Assembly (NCBI GenBank): GCA_002418775.1
Contig: DIEU01000074.1
Coordinates: 1 to 38,982, forward strand
Direction of reading: 5' to 3'
From: Firmicutes bacterium UBA5766
GTDB taxonomy: Bacteria > Bacillota > Desulfotomaculia > Desulfotomaculales > Nap2-2B
Length of the DNA: 38,982 nucleotides
Shown: positions 8,471 to 16,842 of the stretch, one piece after another
Layout: each line of letters begins with the position of its first letter
Numbering within the stretch: the first letter of the stretch is position 1
Program-made: the position numbers and the translations under genes
Notes under the pieces: generated by a model
The model's database searches: none
What the model saw: the letters and a program-made list of their open reading frames with translations, nothing else
What the model was told of the DNA's origin: nothing

Positions 8471-9615
8471 TAGCGGCAAGCAATTATTGGACATCACCTT
8501 TTAAAGTAGGCAGTCACCACTATGCTCGTGAATTTGCCAGGATGGGATGGAAAGTTGCTTTTATTTCTGATCCTATTTCTCCTTTGCATTTTTTGTTTGC
8601 CCGAAGCACTGAACTTTTCCAACGATATGACATTTGGAAATCCGGCCCGGTAAGTGATTTAGGCGGTAATCTTTTGTCTTATGTTCCGCTTGCAATTCTC
8701 ACACCCCATAACAAGGCAATCTTAAGATCATCATTCGTCGCAAAATATTGGTGCAACTGGACTTTGCCAAACGTACTCAATATTATAAAAAAAATGGATT
8801 TTGAAGAAGTTGACCTGCTTTGGTTTGACAGTATTGTTCAGTCATTTTGGATAAATGTTATCAAGTATAAAAAATCTGTTTTACGAATAGCTGACAAGAA
8901 TATTGGTTTTACTAAAAGTACCGTTTCGATTCAAAAAATGGAACATGAGCTGATTGGCAGAACCGACCTGGTAGTTTACACTGCAAAAAATTTAGCCGAA
9001 TATATTAAATCTTACAAACCGAAACTTATGTCCTATGTGCCGAATGGCGTCAGTATAGAAAACTTTATAGACGGAAAACATGCCATACCTCCTGAATATA
9101 CAAATATTCCGGAACCCCGGGTAATTTATATTGGAGCCATTGACGAATGGTTTGATTTGAATCTTGTAAAGTATTGCGCCGAAAGTCTGCCGGATGTTTC
9201 TTTTGTACTTATCGGCGCCACAAAAATAGATACCTCTGTGCTAACCGGTTTAAAAAACGTTTTCCTGCTGGGAAGCCGCCGATACGAACAACTTCCTGGT
9301 TACTTATTCAACTCCCGGGTAGGTATAATACCTTTTATTAAAAATCACCCTGTTGTTAGTTCTGTTCATCCTATTAAATTATACGAATATCTGGCCTGTG
9401 GACTAACGGTAGTAAGTGTGGACTGGGAAGAACTAAATGAAATAGAACTTAACTTTTACCGTGCTGATAACTATAATCAATTCGTGAATTTTATAAAGGG
9501 AGGTATAGCAAATAAACATACTGAAAAACAAGATCTAAAATCATACAGTTGGGAAAAGGCTACAGAAAAGATACTTGAATTAATAAACTTTTATCCAGCG
9601 AAGGAGAATGTTTAA
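8449..9615 (+). CDS. GT4-type glycosyltransferase
   Basis: This 388-residue protein has the two-Rossmann layout of GT-B enzymes. An N-terminal MGTKKVLIAASNYW leads into a G-rich turn, an inter-domain PNGVSIENF occurs near 200, and a C-terminal donor-site region HPIKLYEYLACGLTVVSV occurs near 310. In this last part the acidic residue of PIKLYEYLACG takes the place of the classical EX7E arrangement. It should transfer a sugar from a nucleotide donor to a growing lipid-linked repeat unit at the inner membrane face. Overlap with the heparinase-like gene and a short gap to the next transferase place it in the polysaccharide operon. Donor and linkage are unknown. Confidence 0.85.
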   Translation: MGTKKVLIAASNYWTSPFKVGSHHYAREFARMGWKVAFISDPISPLHFLFARSTELFQRYDIWKSGPVSDLGGNLLSYVPLAILTPHNKAILRSSFVAKYWCNWTLPNVLNIIKKMDFEEVDLLWFDSIVQSFWINVIKYKKSVLRIADKNIGFTKSTVSIQKMEHELIGRTDLVVYTAKNLAEYIKSYKPKLMSYVPNGVSIENFIDGKHAIPPEYTNIPEPRVIYIGAIDEWFDLNLVKYCAESLPDVSFVLIGATKIDTSVLTGLKNVFLLGSRRYEQLPGYLFNSRVGIIPFIKNHPVVSSVHPIKLYEYLACGLTVVSVDWEELNEIELNFYRADNYNQFVNFIKGGIANKHTEKQDLKSYSWEKATEKILELINFYPAKENV

Positions 9616-9646
9616 TTCATAACTGTGGTATTTATGTTAAATAGAC

Positions 9647-10753
9647 ATGGTTGTGTTAATGACAATGAAACGGATCCTTTATATTTCAGTAAGAGCGGAT
9701 TATGGCGGGGGACCGGAACATATCTTAACCTTGTTGAGAAGCCTTAACAATCGTTACGACCTTTTTATCGCCTGTCCAAAAGAACCCCCATATTGGGATT
9801 TGTATCAGTCAATTTTAGGTTCCGGCAGAATGATTGAGATTCCTCACCGGCAATTTTCCATAAAGAAATTTATAAAATTGTTTTTTATAGTTCGGTCATC
9901 GGCAATAAATATTGTCCATTCGCACGGCAAAGGAGCGGGTATTTATTCAAGATTATTAAAGATGTTTCTTCCCGCCATTGAAGTAATACATACTTTTCAC
10001 GGAATATATTATGATCAAAAAAATTCTTTATCCCGTATGATCCCTCTCGCAATAGAAAAGTTATTAGCTTTTTGTACCGATTATTTTATTAATGTTTCTG
10101 AGGGAGAATTATTTGATGGCCTCCGTTTTGGAATATGCAGTCAAAAAAAGAGCGTTGTCATTTATAATGGAATAGATGATCCTTATTTAAATGAATCTCC
10201 TCCGTTAGTTAATGAGTTAGATATTAATGATTTTATTGTCCTTCACATAACACGTTTTGATTCTGAAAAAAACAGCGGTTTGGTTTTAAAAATTGCAGGC
10301 GAGACAGACAGGCTCGGTTTGCAAATTAAATTTATTATTATCGGTGACGGCCCCGAAAGATTTAACTTAGAAAAAATAGCTCAGGAAAAATGTTTAAAGA
10401 ATATACGCTTTTTAGGATTTCAGCCCCAGGCTGTTAGATATTTTAAATATGCCTCGATCTATCTTTCAACGTCACTGAAAGAAGGTCTGCCGCTTACTTT
10501 AATTGAGTCTATGGCCATGGGCGTACCTGTTATCACCACGGACGTTACAGGTAACAATGAAATCGTTGTTCACGGTGAAAACGGCTTTCTATACCCTGAT
10601 GGCAGCTTAGATTTGGCAGTCAAATATATTCAAGATCTTAAATCAAATCCATCATTTCTTAAACTGCTTGGAGAAAACGCAAAGAAAACATACCTGGATA
10701 AGTTTCGCAAGGAAATCATGATTGAAAAGCTTATTAAGATTTATGAAGGATGA
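9647..10753 (+). CDS. GT4-type glycosyltransferase
   Basis: This 368-residue GT-B glycosyltransferase carries a YGGGPEHIL acceptor-side glycine loop near the N-terminus. VHSHGKGAG occurs near residue 90, IIGDGPERFNLEK in the donor domain and ESMAMGVPVITTDVTGNNEI near the C-terminus (EX7E type). Three in-frame ATGs are possible (9647, 9659, 9665). None has a strong ribosome binding site, and the third (MKRILYIS) gives the most typical N-terminus. The stop codon lies inside the first unit of a heptanucleotide repeat that separates it from the next transferase gene. Its likely role is assembly of the exopolysaccharide repeat unit. Confidence 0.87.
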   Translation: MVVLMTMKRILYISVRADYGGGPEHILTLLRSLNNRYDLFIACPKEPPYWDLYQSILGSGRMIEIPHRQFSIKKFIKLFFIVRSSAINIVHSHGKGAGIYSRLLKMFLPAIEVIHTFHGIYYDQKNSLSRMIPLAIEKLLAFCTDYFINVSEGELFDGLRFGICSQKKSVVIYNGIDDPYLNESPPLVNELDINDFIVLHITRFDSEKNSGLVLKIAGETDRLGLQIKFIIIGDGPERFNLEKIAQEKCLKNIRFLGFQPQAVRYFKYASIYLSTSLKEGLPLTLIESMAMGVPVITTDVTGNNEIVVHGENGFLYPDGSLDLAVKYIQDLKSNPSFLKLLGENAKKTYLDKFRKEIMIEKLIKIYEG

Positions 10754-10791
10754 AGGATGAAGGATGAAGGATGAAGGATGAAGGATGAAGG
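10743..10791 (+). repeat. Heptanucleotide tandem repeat, 7 x ATGAAGG, between two glycosyltransferase genes
   Basis: Seven perfect copies of ATGAAGG run from 10743 to 10791, followed at once by the start ATG of the next gene. The stop codon of the upstream gene falls in the junction of the first two units. Every unit contains a potential start (ATG) and an AAGG Shine-Dalgarno-like core, and any ATG inside the array meets TGA after five codons. Copy-number change would alter ribosome loading or coupling without changing either protein. Similar GAAGGATGA repeats occur widely in bacterial genomes, so this could also be a generic repeat. Confidence 0.9.
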
Positions 10792-11928
10792 ATGAAAACA
10801 GCCCTGGTTCATGACTGGTTGGTAACTATAGGAGGTTCCGAGAAGTGCCTGGAGATCTTTCACGGGCTTTTTCCCGAAGCCCCGCTTTATACTCTGGTTT
10901 ACAACCCTGAAAGCGCTCAAGGACTCGGCTTTGACAACAATCAGGTACATGCTTCCTTTCTGCAGCATTTCCCTAAATCGCAGAAATGGTATCGCCAATA
11001 CCTTCCGTTATATCCGTTGGCCGTTGAACAGTTTGACCTTAAGGATTACGATCTGATTCTGTCCAGCAGCCATGCCGCAGCCAAGGGCGTTCTTACCCGG
11101 GCCGGGCAGACGCATATCTGCTATTGTCACACCCCCATGCGTTATGCCTGGGACCTGACCCATGAATACCTGAAGGATCATGGTTTGGACAGGGGGATAA
11201 AGGGTACGGCAGCCCGTTTTTTTCTCCACTACCTTCGTCAGTGGGATTCTCTTACGGCAAACAGGGTGGATTTTTTCATAGCCAATTCGCAGTATACGGC
11301 CAGGAGAATCTGGCGGGTTTACCGGAGAGAGGCGGCTGTTATTTACCCGCCTGTGGAAACAAACTGCCCCTCCTGTAAGAAAGAGGATTTTTTTTTATTT
11401 GTTTCAAGACTGGTGCCTTACAAGCACGCTGACCTTGTTGTAGCTTCTTTCACAGAACTTGGCCTGCCCCTGGTTGTGATTGGGGACGGACCTCAGCTAA
11501 AAAAATGTGTTCAATCGGCGGGAAAAAATATCAAATTCTTAGGCTATCAGGACAATAGTGTTGTCAAAGAGATGATGTCCAAAGCACGGGCGCTGGTTTT
11601 TGCCGCCGAAGAGGATTTTGGAATAGTACCCGTTGAGGCGCAGGCCTGCGGCACACCTGTAATTGCTTATGGCAAAGGCGGCGTTTTGGAAACTGTTGTA
11701 CCGGTCTGCGGCAACAACTGGTCCCAGGCTACCGGAGTTTTTTTCAAGGATCAGTCCGTAAGCTCCCTAAACGAAGCTGTCCGTAGTTTTCTTCAAATAG
11801 AGAATAAGTTCAAAAAAGAAACGCTAAAAAATAATGCAAATCTGTTTAACAGTGAGAGTTTTAAAATGCAGATGAATACCTTCATAAAAGAAAAATATAC
11901 AAGTAAAAAGGAAGAGCAAGATGAATAA
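10792..11928 (+). CDS. GT4-type glycosyltransferase (WbaZ/mannosyltransferase-like)
   Basis: This 378-residue protein begins MKTALVHDWLVTIGGSEK, the typical start of WbaZ-like mannosyltransferases, followed by CHTPMRYAWDL near residue 110. The donor domain has FFLFVSRLVPYKHADLVV near 200, VVIGDGPQLK, FAAEEDFGIVPVEAQACGTP (EX7E) and AYGKGGVLETV near 300. The start ATG directly follows the heptanucleotide repeat, whose last AAGG provides the ribosome binding site. It overlaps the polymerase-like gene by eight bases. Base use is visibly more GC-rich than in the two preceding transferase genes, which may point to a different origin. Confidence 0.9.
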   Translation: MKTALVHDWLVTIGGSEKCLEIFHGLFPEAPLYTLVYNPESAQGLGFDNNQVHASFLQHFPKSQKWYRQYLPLYPLAVEQFDLKDYDLILSSSHAAAKGVLTRAGQTHICYCHTPMRYAWDLTHEYLKDHGLDRGIKGTAARFFLHYLRQWDSLTANRVDFFIANSQYTARRIWRVYRREAAVIYPPVETNCPSCKKEDFFLFVSRLVPYKHADLVVASFTELGLPLVVIGDGPQLKKCVQSAGKNIKFLGYQDNSVVKEMMSKARALVFAAEEDFGIVPVEAQACGTPVIAYGKGGVLETVVPVCGNNWSQATGVFFKDQSVSSLNEAVRSFLQIENKFKKETLKNNANLFNSESFKMQMNTFIKEKYTSKKEEQDE

Positions 11929-13225
11929 GCTAAAAAGCCTGTTTATCTCATATAAAAATGAGGGGTTATTTAATATAAGGTTTTTAATAATCTGGTTTAT
12001 GGTCGCCGTATACCCCCTGATTGTAATACCAAACCCATTCTATATCAGTTTTCCGGTAGGAGTAGTACCGCCAAATTATTTCTATGCTCCGAGATATGTA
12101 ATTTTGGTTATTATCTCCATAATAGCATTATTAATATTAATTAAAGATAAAACGAAAATTAGCCACCCGGTTTTTATACCGCTTTTCTTGTTTGTTATTT
12201 TGATTATTATTTCATCATTTCTAGCGCCTGTGCCAATAACAGCCTGGATAGGCAGCCCTCACCGGTATACAGGCGCCAGCACTTATTTCTGTTGCATAAT
12301 CCTATTTATTTTAGCCAGTACCTGCAGCAAAGATAAGCTGTTAATAATCCTAAGCTCATTAATTTTTACCGCTGCAGTTGTATCTATTATAGCCCTCCTT
12401 CAATATGCCGGAATTAACCTTGTTCCGCACGATTTTGTTAAAAAAGATTTAATCAGCTATGGTACAATGCCTCATCCAAATTTTCTGGGCACATACATGG
12501 TATTTACTCTGCCGGGTTCTATTTTGCTTTACTTGCAAAAACCTAATAGAAGCCTTTATCTTGTTTCATCTTTAATAATCTTTGCCGGACTGGTTGTTAG
12601 CCTTTGCCGCGGGGCATGGCTTGCTTTTTTACCAATTTTATTAATTATCGTATATTATGTTTGGAAAAATAGAGAAAAAAGAAAAAAGATAGTCCTTTTA
12701 TTTTTAGTTTTTCTAACAATTATTTGCATTTTAATCCCTTTCGGGAAAGGGATTATATCATCTAAATTTTCTTCTATTTCAGGAGAAGTATCAAGCGGCA
12801 TAAGCATGGAAGGACAGGCAGGAACTTATAGGGTTTTTATCTGGCAGCATACAATAAAACTGCTGAAACATTTTTGGGCATTTGGGATAGGTCCTGATTG
12901 CCTTATCTATGCAAAGCTAATAACTCCTATAAAAGAACTTGTCGATAAGGCACATAACATTTATTTGGAAATAGCCGTTACATTGGGTGTATTTGCTTTG
13001 TTTTCCTATTTATCTTTTCTGTTTCTTTTATTAAGAAAAACGTATAACGAAAATGGATTTTTAATCTTCACGATGATTACGGCTTACCTTGTACAGGGTT
13101 TTGTAAATATAGATATTGTTGCGATCATGCCTTTATTTTGGATTGTTCTTGGATTATCGCTTGCCAATTCATACCATGAAACAGATAAAAAAACGGCAAT
13201 TTCAGATAAGAATTTACCTGTTTAA
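11921..13225 (+). CDS. O-antigen ligase/Wzy-type polymerase family membrane protein
   Basis: This 434-residue, strongly hydrophobic protein has about ten to twelve membrane segments. A SLCRGAWLAFLPILL segment is followed by a large extracytoplasmic loop containing YRVFIWQHTIKLLKHFW, GIGPDC and KAHNIYLEIAVTLG, the pattern of the Wzy_C / O-antigen ligase superfamily. In a Gram-positive-type exopolysaccharide cluster its role would be polymerisation or transfer of lipid-linked units on the outer face of the membrane. It overlaps the preceding transferase gene by eight bases. Its stop codon overlaps the stop of the convergent YdcF-family gene. Polymerase and ligase cannot be told apart here. Confidence 0.85.
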   Translation: MNKLKSLFISYKNEGLFNIRFLIIWFMVAVYPLIVIPNPFYISFPVGVVPPNYFYAPRYVILVIISIIALLILIKDKTKISHPVFIPLFLFVILIIISSFLAPVPITAWIGSPHRYTGASTYFCCIILFILASTCSKDKLLIILSSLIFTAAVVSIIALLQYAGINLVPHDFVKKDLISYGTMPHPNFLGTYMVFTLPGSILLYLQKPNRSLYLVSSLIIFAGLVVSLCRGAWLAFLPILLIIVYYVWKNREKRKKIVLLFLVFLTIICILIPFGKGIISSKFSSISGEVSSGISMEGQAGTYRVFIWQHTIKLLKHFWAFGIGPDCLIYAKLITPIKELVDKAHNIYLEIAVTLGVFALFSYLSFLFLLLRKTYNENGFLIFTMITAYLVQGFVNIDIVAIMPLFWIVLGLSLANSYHETDKKTAISDKNLPV

Positions 13226-13974
13226 GACATACGCAAGGCCAATATTCCCAAATATTCTTTAATTATAATGCTTGTATCTAATATTTTGGAAGCTGACGGG
13301 ATAAACATGGCCGCTTTAAATTTAAAATTGGTGTTCGTTTTATAATCCGTTGGATATGGCGTCATATTAACGCCTATTTTATTAAAGTCCAACACTGCCC
13401 TGCGCATATGAAACGCCGAGGTTACAAGAACAGGTCTTTTAAAATTATACTTTTGCAGTAGTTGTTTGGTGTATAAAGCATTCTGCTCTGTATTAAGACT
13501 TTTATCCTCAACAAGTATTTTCCCCTCTGGAACTCCTAAGCCAATTAACTGACGCTTTGCTATATGGGATTCGTTACCGGTATCAGAATACACTTTCCCT
13601 CCGGAAAGGATTACCGGCAGACCTGTAATCCTGTATAGTCTTGCAGCTGTGATCAGGCGGTTTGCGGCATAGCCTGACAGATGACCCTGGCCGTCAATAT
13701 CAGGAGTGTTTAAAGTTGCGCCGCCCCCGAGCATGACAATAACATCACCTTTTATAAATGACGATGGGTGGTATTTATTTTCCAGAGTTCTGGTTAACGG
13801 ATCGCTTAAAAAGGGTGTAGAGGATATGTAAAAAAGAAAAGTTATCACGGCAAGGATAATTGCAGCCTTTCTGTCACGCTTAAAAAGCCAGCAGCTAAAT
13901 AGGGCAAAAATAATAATAAAGAATCCTGGCGGTAATAAAAAGGTCGTATATAAAAACTTGATAAAGTAAAGCAT
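13222..13974 (-). CDS. YdcF/ElyC/SanA family (DUF218) membrane protein
   Basis: This 250-residue protein starts with two membrane segments (about residues 5-55). A soluble DUF218 domain follows: DVIVMLGGGATLN near 79, SGYAANRLITAARLYR near 98, VILSGGKV near 120, a NTEQNALYTK region near 160 and VTSAFHMRRAV near 183. Proteins of this family act in envelope polysaccharide metabolism, probably on lipid-linked or peptidoglycan-related substrates, but the reaction is not established. The gene converges with the polymerase-like gene and its stop overlaps that gene's stop by a few bases. It ends up downstream of the pilus-operon terminator on the same strand, so it should have its own promoter. Confidence 0.85.
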   Translation of the reverse strand: MLYFIKFLYTTFLLPPGFFIIIFALFSCWLFKRDRKAAIILAVITFLFYISSTPFLSDPLTRTLENKYHPSSFIKGDVIVMLGGGATLNTPDIDGQGHLSGYAANRLITAARLYRITGLPVILSGGKVYSDTGNESHIAKRQLIGLGVPEGKILVEDKSLNTEQNALYTKQLLQKYNFKRPVLVTSAFHMRRAVLDFNKIGVNMTPYPTDYKTNTNFKFKAAMFIPSASKILDTSIIIKEYLGILALRMS

Positions 13975-13988
13975 CTCTCAATTCCTTA

Positions 13989-14020
13989 AAAGAGGGCAGC
14001 CTTTTGCGGCTGCCCTCTTT
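13989..14020 (-). terminator. Rho-independent terminator after pilA
   Basis: AAAGAGGGCAGCC (13989-14001) pairs perfectly with GGCTGCCCTCTTT (14008-14020) around a TTTTGC loop. On the minus strand the hairpin runs into a short U-rich stretch. It sits 12 bases past the pilA stop and just before the YdcF-family gene, so it should end pilus-operon transcription. Confidence 0.9.
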
Positions 14021-14031
14021 ATTAACTGCCA

Positions 14032-14445
14032 TTAAGATGTTGTTGTTCCTGCTTTTTCAGACGTGCCGTTTGCACCTGTTCCTTCGACAATGAAACCATT
14101 AATAGATTGAACCGTACGTATTCTGTAGCTAGTACTATCTAACTGATCATATAAATATGTTTTACCTGCAGTTGCGGTAGGTACGCCAACCAGACTTGTA
14201 CTTATCCCCAGGGTTGCCAGAGGATCAACAGAAGAGTCACCAATATAAGACCCATTTTCCGCATAATAACTGTCCACCGCTGCCTGCATCGTTGAAATAT
14301 CCGCCTTGGCTTTGTCCACCTTTGACTTCCCGATATATCCAGTGTAAAACTTGATGCCGGCGCCGACGAGGACTGCAATGATGACCAATACCACCATCAT
14401 TTCAATCATCGTAAATCCTTTTTCTTTACGCAGGATTTTTAGCAT
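14032..14445 (-). CDS. pilA: Type IV pilin (major pilin candidate)
   Basis: This 137-residue prepilin has a short basic leader MLKILRKEKG, then the cleavage/N-methylation motif G-FTMIE with glutamate at mature position 5. The hydrophobic N-terminal helix MMVVLVIIAVLVGAGIKFYTG extends into an amphipathic helix KVDKAKADISTMQAAVDSYY. The short globular part contains a YDQLDS strand region but no disulfide cysteines. It would be cleaved by PilD and assembled by PilB/PilC into a pilus. A near-perfect GGAGGTG ribosome binding site precedes the ATG. It is the last gene of pilB-pilT-pilC-pilA and is followed by a strong terminator. Confidence 0.95.
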   Translation of the reverse strand: MLKILRKEKGFTMIEMMVVLVIIAVLVGAGIKFYTGYIGKSKVDKAKADISTMQAAVDSYYAENGSYIGDSSVDPLATLGISTSLVGVPTATAGKTYLYDQLDSTSYRIRTVQSINGFIVEGTGANGTSEKAGTTTS

Positions 14446-14511
14446 CCTTAATTCACCTCCTCTCGTTAAATGAATAATAACCTAATGTTTTCCATTGAGG
14501 CCCCCACCTAC

Positions 14512-15747
14512 CTACATTCCGTTTTGCTGCCCGAGGGCCCCGGACAGCTGGAACAGGGGTAGATATATAGAAATCGCAATGAAAGCTATCATTACGCCTA
14601 CAACGGCAATCATGATTGGTTCAATCAGGCTGGAAAACCTGGCAACGATATATTCCACATCCTGTTCGTAAAAAATAGCCAGCTTTTCCAGCAGTTCGTC
14701 CAATGCGCCCGATTCCTCGCCGATGGAGATCATATTTACAGCCATTGGCGGAAAAATCTTACTCTTCATCATTACGGGAGCCATCTTCTCCCCTTCTTTG
14801 ATACTTTGCCTGGCAGCGGCAATTTCTTTCGCAGCTATGCTGTTGCCGACAACCTTCTCAAGCGTTTCCAGGGACTGCATCAAAGGAACGCCGCTCCTTA
14901 AAAGAGTCGATAAGGTTCTGGAAAACCTTGCCACGATTAATTTGTGGTTCATCTGACCCAAAATAGGCATTTTGAGTATTAAGTTATCGACAATGCTTTT
15001 ACCTTTCTCAGTAGCGCAGAATCTCTTTAAGGCAAAGAAAGCGGCCGGAAGAAGAGTAACAAACAGGTACCAGAAATGTGTGACGGCTGTACTGATACCT
15101 ATTACAATCCGGGTCGGCAAAGGAAGAACCGCTCCAACAGAATTGAAAATATCTACAAAAATAGGAACTACGAAGACAATCAAAAAAATCATCGCTACAA
15201 AGGCCATTCCGCCGACAAAAATTGGATAGGTCATCGCCGACCTTATTTTTTCCCTCAACTCGTGATCTTTCTCAAAATGAAGGGCCAGGCGGGATAATGA
15301 TTGATCAAGAGTGCCGCTTAATTCACCCGCGGCAAGCATATTGATAAAAAGATCAGGAAAATTATTTTTATGTTCTTTAAAGGCTTCGCTTAAACTTTTT
15401 CCCTTTTCAATTTCAAGGACCACATTTTGAAGGATTTCACGCAGGTTCTTGGCTTCAGTTTGATGGGTAAGTATGTTCAGACACTGTAAAAGGGGTATGC
15501 CGGCCGAACTCATCGTGGCAAATTGCCTGCAAAAGATAGCCAATTCTTTGATTTTGATTTTAAGGCCAAGCATCTTTCCGAAATTAAAATCAAGGGTGCG
15601 AATGGGTTTTATTTCGAGTACGAAATAATTTTTTTGGCGAAGCAGATCCATAGCAGTTTTTAAACTATCAGCCTGGATTTTGCCGCCCATCATGCGCCCC
15701 GATATATTTCTGGCTTTGTAGCTAAATGATAAAGACATATCAAGCAC
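14512..15747 (-). CDS. pilC: Type IV pilus inner-membrane platform protein PilC (GspF family)
   Basis: This 411-residue protein contains two tandem T2SSF domains. The first follows IFCRQFATMSSAGIPLLQCL (about residues 68-190) and the second follows RFSRTLSTLLRSGVPLMQSL (about 270-390). Each is linked to hydrophobic segments (FVAMIFLIVFVVPIFV near 178 and IMIAVVGVMIAFIAISIYL near 380). The N-terminal part FSYKARNISGRMMGG is the usual PilC/GspF lead-in. It forms the membrane platform on which PilB and PilT act. It overlaps pilT by eight bases and so is probably translationally coupled to it. Confidence 0.96.
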   Translation of the reverse strand: MLDMSLSFSYKARNISGRMMGGKIQADSLKTAMDLLRQKNYFVLEIKPIRTLDFNFGKMLGLKIKIKELAIFCRQFATMSSAGIPLLQCLNILTHQTEAKNLREILQNVVLEIEKGKSLSEAFKEHKNNFPDLFINMLAAGELSGTLDQSLSRLALHFEKDHELREKIRSAMTYPIFVGGMAFVAMIFLIVFVVPIFVDIFNSVGAVLPLPTRIVIGISTAVTHFWYLFVTLLPAAFFALKRFCATEKGKSIVDNLILKMPILGQMNHKLIVARFSRTLSTLLRSGVPLMQSLETLEKVVGNSIAAKEIAAARQSIKEGEKMAPVMMKSKIFPPMAVNMISIGEESGALDELLEKLAIFYEQDVEYIVARFSSLIEPIMIAVVGVMIAFIAISIYLPLFQLSGALGQQNGM

Positions 15748-16840
15748 CTATACTTCTTAGTATTGATTCGGGATCGTTGGCCCGGTTGAGGACTTCTTCC
15801 CGGGAAATTATTTTATTTTGATAATGAATCCGTAGAGATGTGTCCAATGTCTGCATTCCATATTTGCCCCCGGTCTGTAATTGTGAGTATATCTGAAAGG
15901 TCTTTCCCTCGCGGATCATGTTTCTTATAGCGGGGTTGGCTACAAGCATTTCCAGGACGGCCACGCGTCCGGGCCTGTCAATCCTGGGCGCCAGCTGCTG
16001 GGCGACTATTCCCTCAAGTGTGTTGGCTAATTGAACCCGGATTTGCTGCTGCTGACCGGGAGGGAAAACATCTATGATGCGGTCGATTGTTTCCGCAGCG
16101 CTTGAGGTATGGAGCGTGGCTAAAACAAGGTGGCCGGTCTCGGCGGCTGTTATAGCGATTGAAATGGTTTCTAAATCACGCATTTCACCTACCAGGATTA
16201 CGTCCGGATCCTCCCGCAGGGCGGATCTTAGAGCAACAGCGAATGATTCCGTATCCTGCCCGATTTCGCGCTGGTTGACAATGCAATTATTATGCCGGTG
16301 CAAATATTCAATTGGATCTTCAAGCGTTATAATATGCAGTCTTTTTTCTTTATTGATTAAGTCGATCATTGACGCCAGTGTGGTTGATTTGCCGCTTCCT
16401 GTAGGCCCGGTAACCAGCACTAACCCGTTTGGCCTCTTGGACAGGTAACTAAGCACATTTGGCAGGCCCAATTCCTGAAAAGAGAGCATTTTCGTATTCA
16501 GAACCCGCATTACCAGGGCAGTGCTGTTTCTCTGTTTAAAAACATTTACGCGTACCCTCGTGACATTTGGAACCGAGTATGAAAAATCAAAATCCCCTTT
16601 TAATCTAAACTTTTCGTATTGTTCTTCAGACATTAACTGCCGGGCTAAAAGATCTGTATCTTCCGGCACAAGCGTCTTTATCTCCTCATCCTGCAAAAGG
16701 TCAAGCTTTCCCCTGATATTAGCTTCATTTATTGGAAGAAGCGTTCCATACAGTCTGAACACAGGCGGCTTGCCGGCGGTTATATGGACGTCTGACGCGC
16801 CTATTTTTGCGGCCTGAGTCAGGATCTTAACAATGTTCAA
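15740..16840 (-). CDS. pilT: Type IV pilus retraction ATPase PilT
   Basis: This 366-residue protein is of normal PilT length. Visible motifs are the Walker A box GPTGSGKST (near 137-145), the Asp box ITLEDPIEYLH, Walker B-region DPDVILVGEMRDLET and the His box TGHLVLATLHTSSA. The C-terminal AIRNMIREGKTFQI is typical of PilT. It powers pilus retraction from the cytoplasmic side. It lies two bases after pilB and overlaps pilC by eight bases, all in one operon. A retraction ATPase argues for dynamic pili (twitching, uptake or attachment) and against a static pseudopilus. Confidence 0.97.
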   Translation of the reverse strand: MNIVKILTQAAKIGASDVHITAGKPPVFRLYGTLLPINEANIRGKLDLLQDEEIKTLVPEDTDLLARQLMSEEQYEKFRLKGDFDFSYSVPNVTRVRVNVFKQRNSTALVMRVLNTKMLSFQELGLPNVLSYLSKRPNGLVLVTGPTGSGKSTTLASMIDLINKEKRLHIITLEDPIEYLHRHNNCIVNQREIGQDTESFAVALRSALREDPDVILVGEMRDLETISIAITAAETGHLVLATLHTSSAAETIDRIIDVFPPGQQQQIRVQLANTLEGIVAQQLAPRIDRPGRVAVLEMLVANPAIRNMIREGKTFQIYSQLQTGGKYGMQTLDTSLRIHYQNKIISREEVLNRANDPESILRSIGA

Positions 16841-16842
16841 AT

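Noticed and set aside
10741..10998. Minus-strand frame with HPSSFIL repeats
   Set aside because: The repeated peptide is simply the translation of the ATGAAGG array on the other strand. Such repeats are a known artefact of this DNA repeat.
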